64,000 bases of DNA from Halopseudomonas pertucinogena. Its GTDB lineage: Bacteria; Pseudomonadota; Gammaproteobacteria; Pseudomonadales; Pseudomonadaceae. The position numbers were made by a program, and so were the translations under genes. Below the pieces are notes generated by a model that saw only the letters and a list, made by a program, of their open reading frames with translations, was not told where the DNA came from and did no database searches. The DNA is taken from assembly GCF_014646575.1 (NCBI RefSeq), contig NZ_BMNN01000003.1:213172-277171 (forward strand), in the 5' to 3' direction. The stretch's first letter is position 1. Each line of letters begins with the position of its first letter. Positions 18,398-28,066 of the stretch are shown here, in pieces.

Positions 18398-19303
18398 ATG
18401 AGCGACATCCGTTTTGAAGACAAGGTCGTTATCGTCACCGGCGCCGGCGGCGGCATCGGTCGCGCCCATGCGTTGCTGTTCGCCAAGCACGGCGCCAAGG
18501 TCATCGTCAACGACCTGGGCGGCAGCACCCAGGGGGAAGGCGCCAACAGTGAAGCAGCACTGAAGGTGGTTGAAGAGATCAAGGCCGCCGGCGGTACCGC
18601 CATCGCCAACCCCGACAGCGTGGTGGACGGCGACAAGATCGTGCAGTGCGCCATGGACAACTTCGGACGGGTCGATGTGGTAGTCAACAACGCCGGCATC
18701 CTGCGCGACAAGAGCTTCGCCAAGATGTCGGATCAGGACTGGGATCTGGTCTACAAGGTGCACGTCGAGGGCGCCTACAAGGTGACCCATGCCGCCTGGA
18801 ACCAGATGAAGGAACAGAACTTCGGTCGCATCATCTTCACTTCCTCGACCTCCGGCATCTACGGCAACTTCGGTCAGGCCAACTACGGCATGGCCAAGCT
18901 GGGCCTGTACGGCCTGACCCGCACCCTGGCCATCGAAGGCCGCAAGAACAACATCTTCGTCAACGCCATTGCCCCCACCGGCGGCACCCGCATGACCGAA
19001 GGTCTGTTCCCGCCCGGTGCCTTCGAGAAGCTCAAGCCTGAACTGGTGAGCCCGCTGGTGGTCTATCTGTGTTCCGAGCAGAGCCAGGAGACTGGCAGTC
19101 TGTTTGAAGTGGGCGGCGGCTGGATGGGCAAGGTGCGCTGGGAGCGCTCCCTGGGCATCGGCTTCAACCCCGATGAAGGCTTCACCCCGGAAGACGTCCA
19201 GGCCAACTTCGAGCAGCTGTGCAGCTTCGAGAATGCCGTGCACCCGAAGGACAACATCGAAGCGCTGAAAGAACTGATGCAGAACATTCAGAAATTCAGC
19301 TGA
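18398..19303 (+). CDS. SDR-family dehydrogenase, peroxisomal MFE-2 (3-hydroxyacyl-CoA) type
   Basis: A 301-residue short-chain dehydrogenase. The NAD(P)-binding motif TGAGGGIG is at residues 14-21, NNAG follows, and the catalytic YxxxK is Tyr163–Lys167. The insertion around NDLGGSTQGEG and the longer C-terminus match the (3R)-hydroxyacyl-CoA dehydrogenase domain of multifunctional enzyme type 2 more than a classical FabG. A role in fatty-acid or steroid-like side-chain oxidation is inferred, in keeping with the ligase and thiolase about 2-4 kb upstream. The ATG at 18398 has AAGGAG eight bases before it. Confidence 0.85.
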   Translation: MSDIRFEDKVVIVTGAGGGIGRAHALLFAKHGAKVIVNDLGGSTQGEGANSEAALKVVEEIKAAGGTAIANPDSVVDGDKIVQCAMDNFGRVDVVVNNAGILRDKSFAKMSDQDWDLVYKVHVEGAYKVTHAAWNQMKEQNFGRIIFTSSTSGIYGNFGQANYGMAKLGLYGLTRTLAIEGRKNNIFVNAIAPTGGTRMTEGLFPPGAFEKLKPELVSPLVVYLCSEQSQETGSLFEVGGGWMGKVRWERSLGIGFNPDEGFTPEDVQANFEQLCSFENAVHPKDNIEALKELMQNIQKFS

Positions 19304-19320
19304 TCCGATAGCTGTGCAGG

Positions 19321-19352
19321 AAAACCCGCGCCGGCAACGGAGCGGGTTTTTC
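19321..19352 (+). terminator. Rho-independent terminator of the SDR gene
   Basis: AAAACCCGC pairs with GCGGGTTTT around a 12-nt loop and ends in a T-run, 17 nt after the SDR stop. Confidence 0.8.
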
Positions 19353-19428
19353 ATTTCCGCTTTCCCTGTGCCGGCCTCACCAGTAGAATTTCGCGCCTAA
19401 CGGCTGGAGCAAAGGAAATCAGCAGTCC

Positions 19429-20152
19429 ATGAAAGTCATCACCGTCCGTGACTACAACGAATTGAGTACCAGAGCCGGCCAGATCATCACCGACCTGATA
19501 CGCAGCAAGCCAGACTGCACCCTGGGACTGGCAACCGGCGGCACCCCCCCTCGGCACCTATCAGTATCTGGTGGAACGCTACCGTGCCGGCGACATCTCG
19601 CTGAAGGATGTGCAGACATTCAATCTGGATGAGTACTGTGAACTGCCGCGCAGCCACGAACAGAGCTATTACCGCTTCATGCAGGACAACCTGTTCCAGC
19701 ATGTGGATCTGCGACCCGAGAACGTGCACATCCCCTGCACCGAGGACTGCGACCCGCAGATCCAGTGCGACGAATACAACCGCCTGCTGAACAGCGCCAC
19801 GGTCGACCTGCAACTGCTCGGTATCGGCAGCAATGGCCACATCGGCTTCTGCGAGCCGGGCACCTCCTTCGATCAGGAAACCTTCCTCACCACCCTCCGC
19901 GAAGAGACCCGACTGGACAACCAGCGCTTCTTCAACTCACTGGACGAAGTGCCCCACAGCGCCATCACCATGGGCATCGCCAACATCCTGCGCGCCCGCT
20001 CGATCCTGCTCATTGCAAGCGGCAAGGGCAAGGCGAAATGCATTGCCGACATGGTCAACGGCCCGATCACCAGGCAGGTACCTGCCAGTGCCCTGCGGCT
20101 GCATGAGGATGTGACGGTGATTGTGGATGAGGACGCGGCGAGCCTGCTGTAG
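19429..20152 (+). pseudogene. nagB: Glucosamine-6-phosphate deaminase-like gene with a +1 frameshift
   Basis: Two frames together give a full-length NagB-family protein of about 240 residues. The first frame reads from 19429 through ATGGTP. The second resumes as [15 protein letters not shown] and runs to 20152. The switch falls in a run of seven C (19544-19550); six C would restore one frame. The joined protein has the family motifs DEYCELP and GIGSNGHIGFCEPG. The intact enzyme would convert glucosamine-6-phosphate to fructose-6-phosphate and ammonia. Both halves keep good coding character, so the shift is either recent or a homopolymer sequencing error. No nagA or nagE is adjacent. Confidence 0.8.
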
Positions 20153-20160
20153 TCGGAAGG

Positions 20161-20335
20161 CGGGGCCTCCCCTGGGCGTCCTTCGGCCGCCAATCGCGTC
20201 GGGGTCGACGCTCCTACCACAGATGAGTGGATAGCGATCCCAACAGATCGCCGGACCGCCCCGGGGCTACAAACCGCCGATCCTCTTGCGGTAGGAGCCC
20301 CGACCCCGGGGCGATCGGGCTGCGCAGCAGCCCCG
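20161..20335. repeat. REP pair in head-to-head inversion (REPIN-like)
   Basis: Two Pseudomonas-type REP units face each other between nagB and the decarboxylase gene. The left unit (20161-20218) is inverted and reads GGTAGGAGCGTCGACC on the minus strand. The right unit (20291-20335) starts GTAGGAGCCCCGACCCCGGG and continues into a GGGCTGCGCAGCAGCCC hairpin. Heads are about 72 nt apart. The right unit is nearly identical to the one at 41587-41631. No REP-associated transposase gene is in the window. Confidence 0.75.
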
Positions 20336-20336
20336 T

Positions 20337-21500
20337 TCAGACGTAAAACGCCTCCAGCGGCGGAAAGCCGTTGAACTCGATCGAGCTGTAGCTGGTGGTG
20401 TAGGCCCCTGTGGACAACCAGTACATGCGGTCCCCGATGGCCAGGTTCAGCGGCAGACCGTACTTGTAGTCCTCGTACATGATGTCGGCGCTGTCGCAGG
20501 TCGGGCCTGCTATTACCGCCTCTTCCAGCTCACCGCGCTTCTCGGTCCAGATCGGGAACTTGATCGCCTCGTCCATGGTTTCCACCAGCCCGGAGAACTT
20601 GCCCACGTCGGTGAAGATCCAGCGCTCCAGTGCGGTGTGCGACTTGCGCGACACCAGCACCACTTCGCTGACCAGCACCCCGGCGTTGGCAATCAGCGAA
20701 CGGCCCGGCTCAAGGATGATCTCCGGCAGATCATCGCCGAAGTCTTCCTGCAGGAAGCGGGTGATTTCCTCGGCATAGGTCTGCAGGGTATTGGTCTTGG
20801 TCAGGTAATTGGCCGGGAAGCCGCCGCCCATGTTGATCATCTTCAGGACGATGCCGTCCTCTTCCTTCAGACGCTCGAAGATCACCTTGACCTTGGCAAT
20901 CGCCCCGTCCCAGGCACCGATATCACGCTGCTGCGAACCGACGTGGAAGGACACGCCATAGGGCACCAGACCCAGTTCGCGGGCGAGCACCAGCAGGTCC
21001 ATGGCCATGTCGCTCTGGCAGCCGAACTTGCGCGACAGCGGCCAGTCAGCGGTGGTCGAGCCTTCGGTCAGAATGCGTACATAGACCTTGGAGCCCGGCG
21101 CGGCCTTGGCGATGTTGCGCAGGTCAGCTTCCGAGTCGGTGGCAAACAGGCGCACACCCTTCTCGTAGAAAGCGCGGATATCCTTCGACTTCTTGATGGT
21201 GTTGCCATAGCTGATCTGCTCTGGCCTGACGCCCAGCGCCAGCACCTTCTCCAGCTCGTAGATCGAGGCGATATCAAAGTTGGAACCCTTGTTCTTCAGC
21301 AGGCTCAGCACTTCATTGGCCGGATTGGCCTTCACCGCGTAATAGACGTTGGCGTAGGGGAAGCCCTCAACCAGGTCGTCATAGGCACGGCTGATGGTGT
21401 TCAGGTCTACGACCAGAAAGGGGGTTTCCTTCTGATCCGCACAGGCACGGATGCGGCTGAAGGTGTCGCGGTCAAAGTACTCTTCAAGCTGGATGGTCAT
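20337..21500 (-). CDS. speC: Ornithine/lysine decarboxylase, PLP fold III (alanine-racemase type)
   Basis: A 387-residue cytoplasmic PLP enzyme making putrescine from ornithine (possibly cadaverine from lysine). It is of the eukaryote-like fold III, as in P. aeruginosa SpeC, not the large E. coli fold I type. The PLP lysine is Lys57 in YYAVKANP; HVGSQ, GGGFP and EPGRSL follow, and Cys335 in GPTCDSAD is the catalytic cysteine at the dimer interface. Length is normal for the family. A 415-bp divergent region separates it from glpD, so it may have a long leader. Confidence 0.88.
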   Translation of the reverse strand: MTIQLEEYFDRDTFSRIRACADQKETPFLVVDLNTISRAYDDLVEGFPYANVYYAVKANPANEVLSLLKNKGSNFDIASIYELEKVLALGVRPEQISYGNTIKKSKDIRAFYEKGVRLFATDSEADLRNIAKAAPGSKVYVRILTEGSTTADWPLSRKFGCQSDMAMDLLVLARELGLVPYGVSFHVGSQQRDIGAWDGAIAKVKVIFERLKEEDGIVLKMINMGGGFPANYLTKTNTLQTYAEEITRFLQEDFGDDLPEIILEPGRSLIANAGVLVSEVVLVSRKSHTALERWIFTDVGKFSGLVETMDEAIKFPIWTEKRGELEEAVIAGPTCDSADIMYEDYKYGLPLNLAIGDRMYWLSTGAYTTSYSSIEFNGFPPLEAFYV

Positions 21501-21915
21501 GGCGTCGGCTCCAAAGCATAAGTTCTGGTGTCGGGCCGCGTGGGGACATGGCGATCAGGTGCAGGGCAGACAGGCGTACCCGAACGCCCGGTAAACACCA
21601 GGACAGGTAACGCCTTCCGTAAGCGGACTCTGAACGTCTATAGCCAACACACAACCCGGGGGTGCGAACGTCTGATCAGTATCCCCACTTTGGTTCGCCT
21701 ACTTCCCAAGGCGTGCGCCGAAAGCAATAAGTCCGTTCCCGTCGGGAACCGGTCTTGCTGTCTCGTCGTCAGTACTTGAGCCGTATGGATCGTGCCAGCG
21801 TCAACGTTCGGTGCGCACCATAAAACCAAGTGGGTTTGCGGTCAATAGCTTTAAGCGACATATGCAATAATCCATCGTGGGCGCTGCAGGAGCCCCACAT
21901 CAAGGAGTTTCCAAC
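21501..21915. other. 415-bp divergent intergenic region between speC and glpD
   Basis: No convincing gene is present; short frames in both directions have no recognisable domain or ribosome site. It contains GTTCCCGTCGGGAAC (about 21735-21749), a strong short hairpin on either strand. The region nearest glpD is AT-richer (about 21820-21880) and probably carries the glpD promoter. The speC side would leave a transcribed leader of unknown length. I see no known riboswitch. Confidence 0.5.
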
Positions 21916-23448
21916 ATGCCGGACGCAGGCGCGCACCGCCCCAATCCATCTTCCGACATCATCCATGATGTCATCGTCATCGGCGGCGGTATCAACGGCT
22001 GCGGCATTGCCATGGACGCCGCTGGCCGCGGCCTGAGGGTATTGCTGTGCGAGCAGGATGACCTTGCTTCGGCTACCTCTTCGCGCAGCAGCAAGCTGAT
22101 TCACGGCGGCCTGCGCTACCTGGAGTTTTTCGAGTTCGGCCTGGTGGGCAAGGCGCTGGCCGAGCGGGAGACCTTGCTGCGCAACGCGCCGCATATCATC
22201 CGCCCGATGCGCTTTCGCCTGCCCCACCAGCCTCATCTGCGCCCGGCATGGATGATCCGGCTTGGGCTGTTCCTCTATGATCATCTTGCCCGTCGCGAAA
22301 CCCTGCCCGGCTCGCACGGGGTGAAACTGCAGGCCGACAGCCCGTTGCGCCCGGAAATCACCCGCGGCTTCGAGTATTCCGACGCCTGGGTGGACGACGC
22401 CCGGCTGGTGGTACTGGTGGCCAGGGCGGCAGCCGAACGCGGCGCTGTCATCCTGCCCCGCACCGCCTGCGTGAAGGCCGAACGTCAGGGTGACCTGTGG
22501 CGGGTGACACTGGAGGACCGACGCACCGGCCAGCGCCAGCAGCATCGCAGCCGGGCATTGGTGAATGCCGCCGGACCCTGGGTTTCGAACCTGCTGGGCC
22601 AGGTCATCGAGTCCGCCTCCCGGCGACCGCTGCGGCTGGTCAAGGGCAGTCATATCGTGGTGCCCCGAATGTACTCCGCCGAGCATGCCTATATCCTGCA
22701 GAACGTGGATAACCGCATCGTGTTCGTCATCCCCTTCGAGGAGGATTTCAGCCTGATCGGCACCACCGATGTGGATTACCAGGGCGACCCGGCAGCGGCC
22801 GCCATTTCCGACGAGGAAACCCGCTACCTCCTGCGCCTGGTCAACAGCCATTTCCAGCGGCAGCTCACCGCGAGCGATGTGCTCTGGAGCTTCGCCGGCG
22901 TGCGCGCATTGGCTGACGAAGCGGGTGGCAAGGCCCAGGCGGCGTCCCGGGACTACATGCTGGACATTGAATCGGCGCCTGGCCAGGCGCCGCTGCTCTC
23001 GGTGCTCGGTGGCAAGATCACCACCTACCGCCGGCTGGCGGAACAGGCTGCGGATGAGCTATGCGAGCTGCTGCAGCGGCCCTCCCGTGCCTGGACCAGC
23101 GCTGCCGCCCTGCCCGGCGGCGACTTCCCGGATCATGGAACGCTGCTGGCAGACCTGCAGAAGCTCTATCCATGGCTGCCGGAGACCATCGCCAGACGTT
23201 TCGCCCGCAGCTACGGTACCCTGACCCATGAACTGCTCGGGGACTGCAGCAGCCTGAACGGCATGGGTCGGGACTTCGGCGCTGGGCTTCATGCGCTGGA
23301 AGTGCGCTATCTGATCCAGCATGAATGGGCAGCGACCGCCGACGATGTGCTGTGGCGTCGCAGCAAGCTGGGGCTGCGGCTCAGGCCCGGCCAGGTGGCG
23401 GCGCTGCAGGACTACATTGAGCTGCGCAGCCAATGGCACAGGCCCTGA
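21916..23448 (+). CDS. glpD: Aerobic glycerol-3-phosphate dehydrogenase
   Basis: A 510-residue FAD enzyme peripheral to the inner membrane, oxidising glycerol-3-phosphate to dihydroxyacetone phosphate and passing electrons to ubiquinone. The FAD motif GGGINGCG is at residues 23-30, followed by SSRSSKLIHGGLRYLE, the family signature. GTTDVDYQGDP and GKITTYRRLAE are also typical. The ATG at 21916 has AAGGAG upstream; an in-frame start at 21877 is less likely. No glpF, glpK or glpR is adjacent, so glpD stands alone here. Confidence 0.95.
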   Translation: MPDAGAHRPNPSSDIIHDVIVIGGGINGCGIAMDAAGRGLRVLLCEQDDLASATSSRSSKLIHGGLRYLEFFEFGLVGKALAERETLLRNAPHIIRPMRFRLPHQPHLRPAWMIRLGLFLYDHLARRETLPGSHGVKLQADSPLRPEITRGFEYSDAWVDDARLVVLVARAAAERGAVILPRTACVKAERQGDLWRVTLEDRRTGQRQQHRSRALVNAAGPWVSNLLGQVIESASRRPLRLVKGSHIVVPRMYSAEHAYILQNVDNRIVFVIPFEEDFSLIGTTDVDYQGDPAAAAISDEETRYLLRLVNSHFQRQLTASDVLWSFAGVRALADEAGGKAQAASRDYMLDIESAPGQAPLLSVLGGKITTYRRLAEQAADELCELLQRPSRAWTSAAALPGGDFPDHGTLLADLQKLYPWLPETIARRFARSYGTLTHELLGDCSSLNGMGRDFGAGLHALEVRYLIQHEWAATADDVLWRRSKLGLRLRPGQVAALQDYIELRSQWHRP

Positions 23449-23577
23449 ACGCAACTGCTGATTGGGCTTTGTCTTGGCCGATGTAATCAGCGACAATAGC
23501 CGACTGATTTCCACCGAATTCCCGCGAGCCGGTACGTCATGTCCGGCTCCCTGTCCTGATTGATAATCGAACCGCCC

Positions 23578-25164
<1,587 letters not shown>

Positions 25165-25340
25165 TCAGCACTGACTGACCTTGGGCTCGGTGCGCCGAGC
25201 CCATCTGGCCGCACCCGCTTCCCTCCCCCGCCCGCGGTATGGACACCCGCCCACACCGTCTCTATATTTGATCAAACTCTCTGACCTGCCTCACGCCCGA
25301 GCGGGTCTGAAGGATCAATAAAAACAATAAGGGATGCATC

Positions 25341-27677
25341 ATGTCAGTCAGAAAACGAGCCAGCCTCGTCGGTCTGTGTTCCATCGTTCCGCTGGTACTC
25401 GGCGGCTGCCTCAGCAGCGGGGGCGGCAGCAGCTCCAAGGCACCCGACCCGGCTGAGCCGGGCGCGCCGGACTCCACCTTCGTCGCGCTGTTCAACCCGG
25501 CAACCGAGGATCTGCCTTTTCCCACCAACCTGCCCTTCCTCGGTACCGAGGACGGCACGCTGAATATTCATGTCGATGGTCTTGAGGGCAGCGCCCTGGT
25601 GCTGGCCAGCCAGATGAATGATCTGGACGGCTGGTCAACGGTGTCACCCGTCGAAGTCCGCTTCGCCTCAGAAGTCGATCCAGCCAGCCTGGACGGGCAA
25701 TTCGAGGTTCTGCGCAGCACCCTGAGCTCCGCGGCCACCGCGCAACTGCTGTGTGACGCCGCCGAGAGCTACCGCACCGAAGGCGCCGCCGCAGCCATTA
25801 CACGGATCAACGCAGCCGTAGCCGAAGGGGCACACGAGCCGCTCAGCGGCCACCTCGTACCGGCGCCCACCTTCACCTGCAGCGAGCGTGCGACGGATAA
25901 TTTCGCCATATCGGTTTCTGCCACTGATCCGACCACGGTGCTGCTCAAGCCGCTGACGCCGCTGGCCGCCGCCAATGAGCAGGACTGCCTGACCGGGAGC
26001 GGCAACTTCTACAACGAGGTGATCGCGCCATCCGATCTCGATACGCTGGCATTTTCCAACGGTTATGTCGTCGTTGTACGCGACGGCCTGCAGAGCGAGG
26101 AGGGTGAAGCGGTTGTCCCGGATCAGACCTACGCCACGCTGCGCGATACCCCGGCGGACGAGCTGCCCGTCGCGCTGGCACCGCTGGCGTCCACCTACCA
26201 GCCGACCTTCGATATTCTCGAGGAAGCGGGTATCGACCCGTCAACGACGACCCTGAGCTTCTCCTTCAGCACCCAGTCGATCACCCATGCGCTTGAGCAT
26301 ATCGCAACCAACCTGCAGCCCCGCGCCAGCGCTTTCCGGCCCGGTGCACCAATGGGAGTGTTTCAGGCACACGCCGGCCTGATGTTCGACGTGCCCTACT
26401 ATCTGGGCAACAAGCCGGCCAATGTAGGCAACAGGGACAACCCGACCCCGCCTGCGGAGGCTGCCACTGTGCTCAGCGGGCAGTGGAGCAACGCCAGTGG
26501 CCAGGGCGTCAATCGCTTCGATCCGGCTCCGGTCGCCAGCCAGCAGGTGCACCTGCCGGTACTGGTGACCATTCCCACCGGCACCATGCCCGCTGAGGGC
26601 TGGCCGGTAGCGATCTACCAACACGGCCTGACCAGCAACCGCGGTGCGGCGCTGGGCCTGGCACCGCTGTTTGCCGCCGAAGGCTGGGCAATGATCGCCA
26701 TAGACCACCCGCTGCACGGCATCCTACCTACGGATCAATGGGCTGCCCTGATGGACCCCGCCAACGAGCGGCATTTCTTCATCGACATGGATGGAGACGG
26801 AGTGCCGGATTCCTCAGGGGCGCACGCCACACCGTTGACCTCGCCTGCCACTACCCGGGACGTGCGACGTCAGACCGTGGCCGACCTGCTGCACCTGCTG
26901 GCCAGCCTGCCGGACATGGACGTGGCCGGTCACCGCTTTGATACGGACAGAGTCGGCTACGTCGGTATTTCCATGGGCGGGGTCATCGGCAGCATGTTTG
27001 CCGGCATCGCCGGTGATCAGGTCAAGGCCTACAGCCTCAACGTACCCGGTGGCGGCATGGCCAAGATGTTCGATGGCTCGCCCATCTTCGCTGGCCGGGC
27101 ACGGCCGGCGTTGGCGGCAGAAGGCCTGGAATTCGGCACCAGGGCCTATGAGGACTTTCTCAACCGCGGTCAGGTTATCGAGGACAGCGGTGACCCGATC
27201 AACTACGCACGGCATATCGCCGAGGGCAACGCCGCCATCTACGTCAGCGAGATGGTTGGCGACGCTACCTCCAACCCGCTCACCCCTCCGGACCTGGTGC
27301 TGCCGAATAATCTGATGAACGGCCCACTGTATAACGGCCTGTTCCAGGCCATGGGGCTGTCGGATACCCAGGTGGCGGAAACCGCACCGCTGTCAGGTAC
27401 CGAGCCGCTGTGGCGCAACATGGAGCTGACCCCGCTGACCGCGGGCACCGCCACTGAACAACCGATCCGCCGGGTCGCGCGCATCGCGGGCGGCAGCCAT
27501 TACTCCTTGCATATGCCGGGACGGCCGCCGGCGATGGATGCCATCAGCGCCGTATTACCGGTACAGAACGGTCAGGAAGCCATGGAAGCGGTGCAACGCC
27601 ATACGTTGCAACTGCTCACCTCGCTGGGCACCGAACTAGATACCACCGCTCAGGAGGAAGCGATTCTGGTGGAATGA
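25341..27677 (+). CDS. Lipoprotein lipase, VolA/Pla-1/Cef-like alpha/beta-hydrolase
   Basis: A 778-residue predicted lipoprotein. The signal peptide ends in a lipobox with Cys23 (VLGGC), followed by a Gly/Ser linker. The N-terminal half (about residues 40-330) resembles the bacterial lipase N-terminal domain. The C-terminal half is an alpha/beta-hydrolase with nucleophile elbow GYVGISMGG (Ser544). A DMDGDGVPDS segment resembles a calcium-binding loop. Related VolA of Vibrio is a surface-exposed lysophospholipase, so cleavage of host or environmental phospholipids is plausible. The substrate is not proven by sequence. AGGGA lies before the ATG. It is monocistronic. Confidence 0.8.
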   Translation: MSVRKRASLVGLCSIVPLVLGGCLSSGGGSSSKAPDPAEPGAPDSTFVALFNPATEDLPFPTNLPFLGTEDGTLNIHVDGLEGSALVLASQMNDLDGWSTVSPVEVRFASEVDPASLDGQFEVLRSTLSSAATAQLLCDAAESYRTEGAAAAITRINAAVAEGAHEPLSGHLVPAPTFTCSERATDNFAISVSATDPTTVLLKPLTPLAAANEQDCLTGSGNFYNEVIAPSDLDTLAFSNGYVVVVRDGLQSEEGEAVVPDQTYATLRDTPADELPVALAPLASTYQPTFDILEEAGIDPSTTTLSFSFSTQSITHALEHIATNLQPRASAFRPGAPMGVFQAHAGLMFDVPYYLGNKPANVGNRDNPTPPAEAATVLSGQWSNASGQGVNRFDPAPVASQQVHLPVLVTIPTGTMPAEGWPVAIYQHGLTSNRGAALGLAPLFAAEGWAMIAIDHPLHGILPTDQWAALMDPANERHFFIDMDGDGVPDSSGAHATPLTSPATTRDVRRQTVADLLHLLASLPDMDVAGHRFDTDRVGYVGISMGGVIGSMFAGIAGDQVKAYSLNVPGGGMAKMFDGSPIFAGRARPALAAEGLEFGTRAYEDFLNRGQVIEDSGDPINYARHIAEGNAAIYVSEMVGDATSNPLTPPDLVLPNNLMNGPLYNGLFQAMGLSDTQVAETAPLSGTEPLWRNMELTPLTAGTATEQPIRRVARIAGGSHYSLHMPGRPPAMDAISAVLPVQNGQEAMEAVQRHTLQLLTSLGTELDTTAQEEAILVE

Positions 27678-27686
27678 ACTGCAGGT

Positions 27687-27944
27687 TCAGAACAGGTCGG
27701 CCTGGCCGATCTGTTCCTGCCCGCCTTGCTGTTTCTGCAGAGTCTCCTGCCGGGCGCGCATCACTCTGGCCCGGCGGGACTGACAGGCACGAATCACCTC
27801 GCGCTTCTGCTCGGCACTCAGCTCAAGCCAGTGCAGACGTTCCGGCCGCGAGCGGAAACAGCCCTTGCAGAACCCCTTGTTATTGACCTCGCACACGCCG
27901 ATGCAGGGACTGGGGATTTCAAAAAATTCAAGCTGATTCTTCAT
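27687..27944 (-). CDS. DUF1289 domain protein
   Basis: An 85-residue small protein. Four cysteines in SPCIGVCEVNNKGFCKGCFR form the DUF1289 signature, probably a metal- or Fe–S-binding knuckle. The C-terminus is basic and then glutamine-rich (KQQGGQEQIGQADLF). Function is unknown. The start at 27944 (MKNQLEFF) is preferred over the in-frame one at 27965. It converges on the lipase gene with a 9-bp gap. Confidence 0.85.
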   Translation of the reverse strand: MKNQLEFFEIPSPCIGVCEVNNKGFCKGCFRSRPERLHWLELSAEQKREVIRACQSRRARVMRARQETLQKQQGGQEQIGQADLF

Positions 27945-27961
27945 TTGACCCCGCGCCGCCC

Positions 27962-28008
27962 ACACTCTATATTGCGTTCATTCGAACGCCGATCACTACA
28001 TATAGTGA
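27962..28008 (+). promoter_or_regulatory. Two NrdR-like boxes upstream of nrdA
   Basis: Box 1 is ACACTCTATATTGCGT (27962-27977) and box 2 is TCACTACATATAGTGA (27993-28008, a near-perfect palindrome). Their centres are 31 bp apart, three helical turns, which is the spacing known for paired NrdR operators. They resemble the ACACNATATATNGTGT-type consensus. They lie 59-105 bp before the nrdA start and would let NrdR repress the operon when dATP/ATP is sufficient. Confidence 0.75.
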
Positions 28009-28066
28009 TTTCGCCATACAACGAAATCATCACTTATTCAAGCCTCAATTCCCCAGGATGCACCCC

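Noticed and set aside
19544-19550. Programmed ribosomal frameshift in nagB
   Set aside because: NagB families do not use frameshifting, no stimulatory structure or shift-stop arrangement is evident, and a single extra C in a homopolymer is explained more simply by mutation or sequencing error.
21528-21829. Small open frames in the speC–glpD gap
   Set aside because: Frames on both strands (about 60-83 codons) lack ribosome sites and recognisable domains and have an arbitrary composition.
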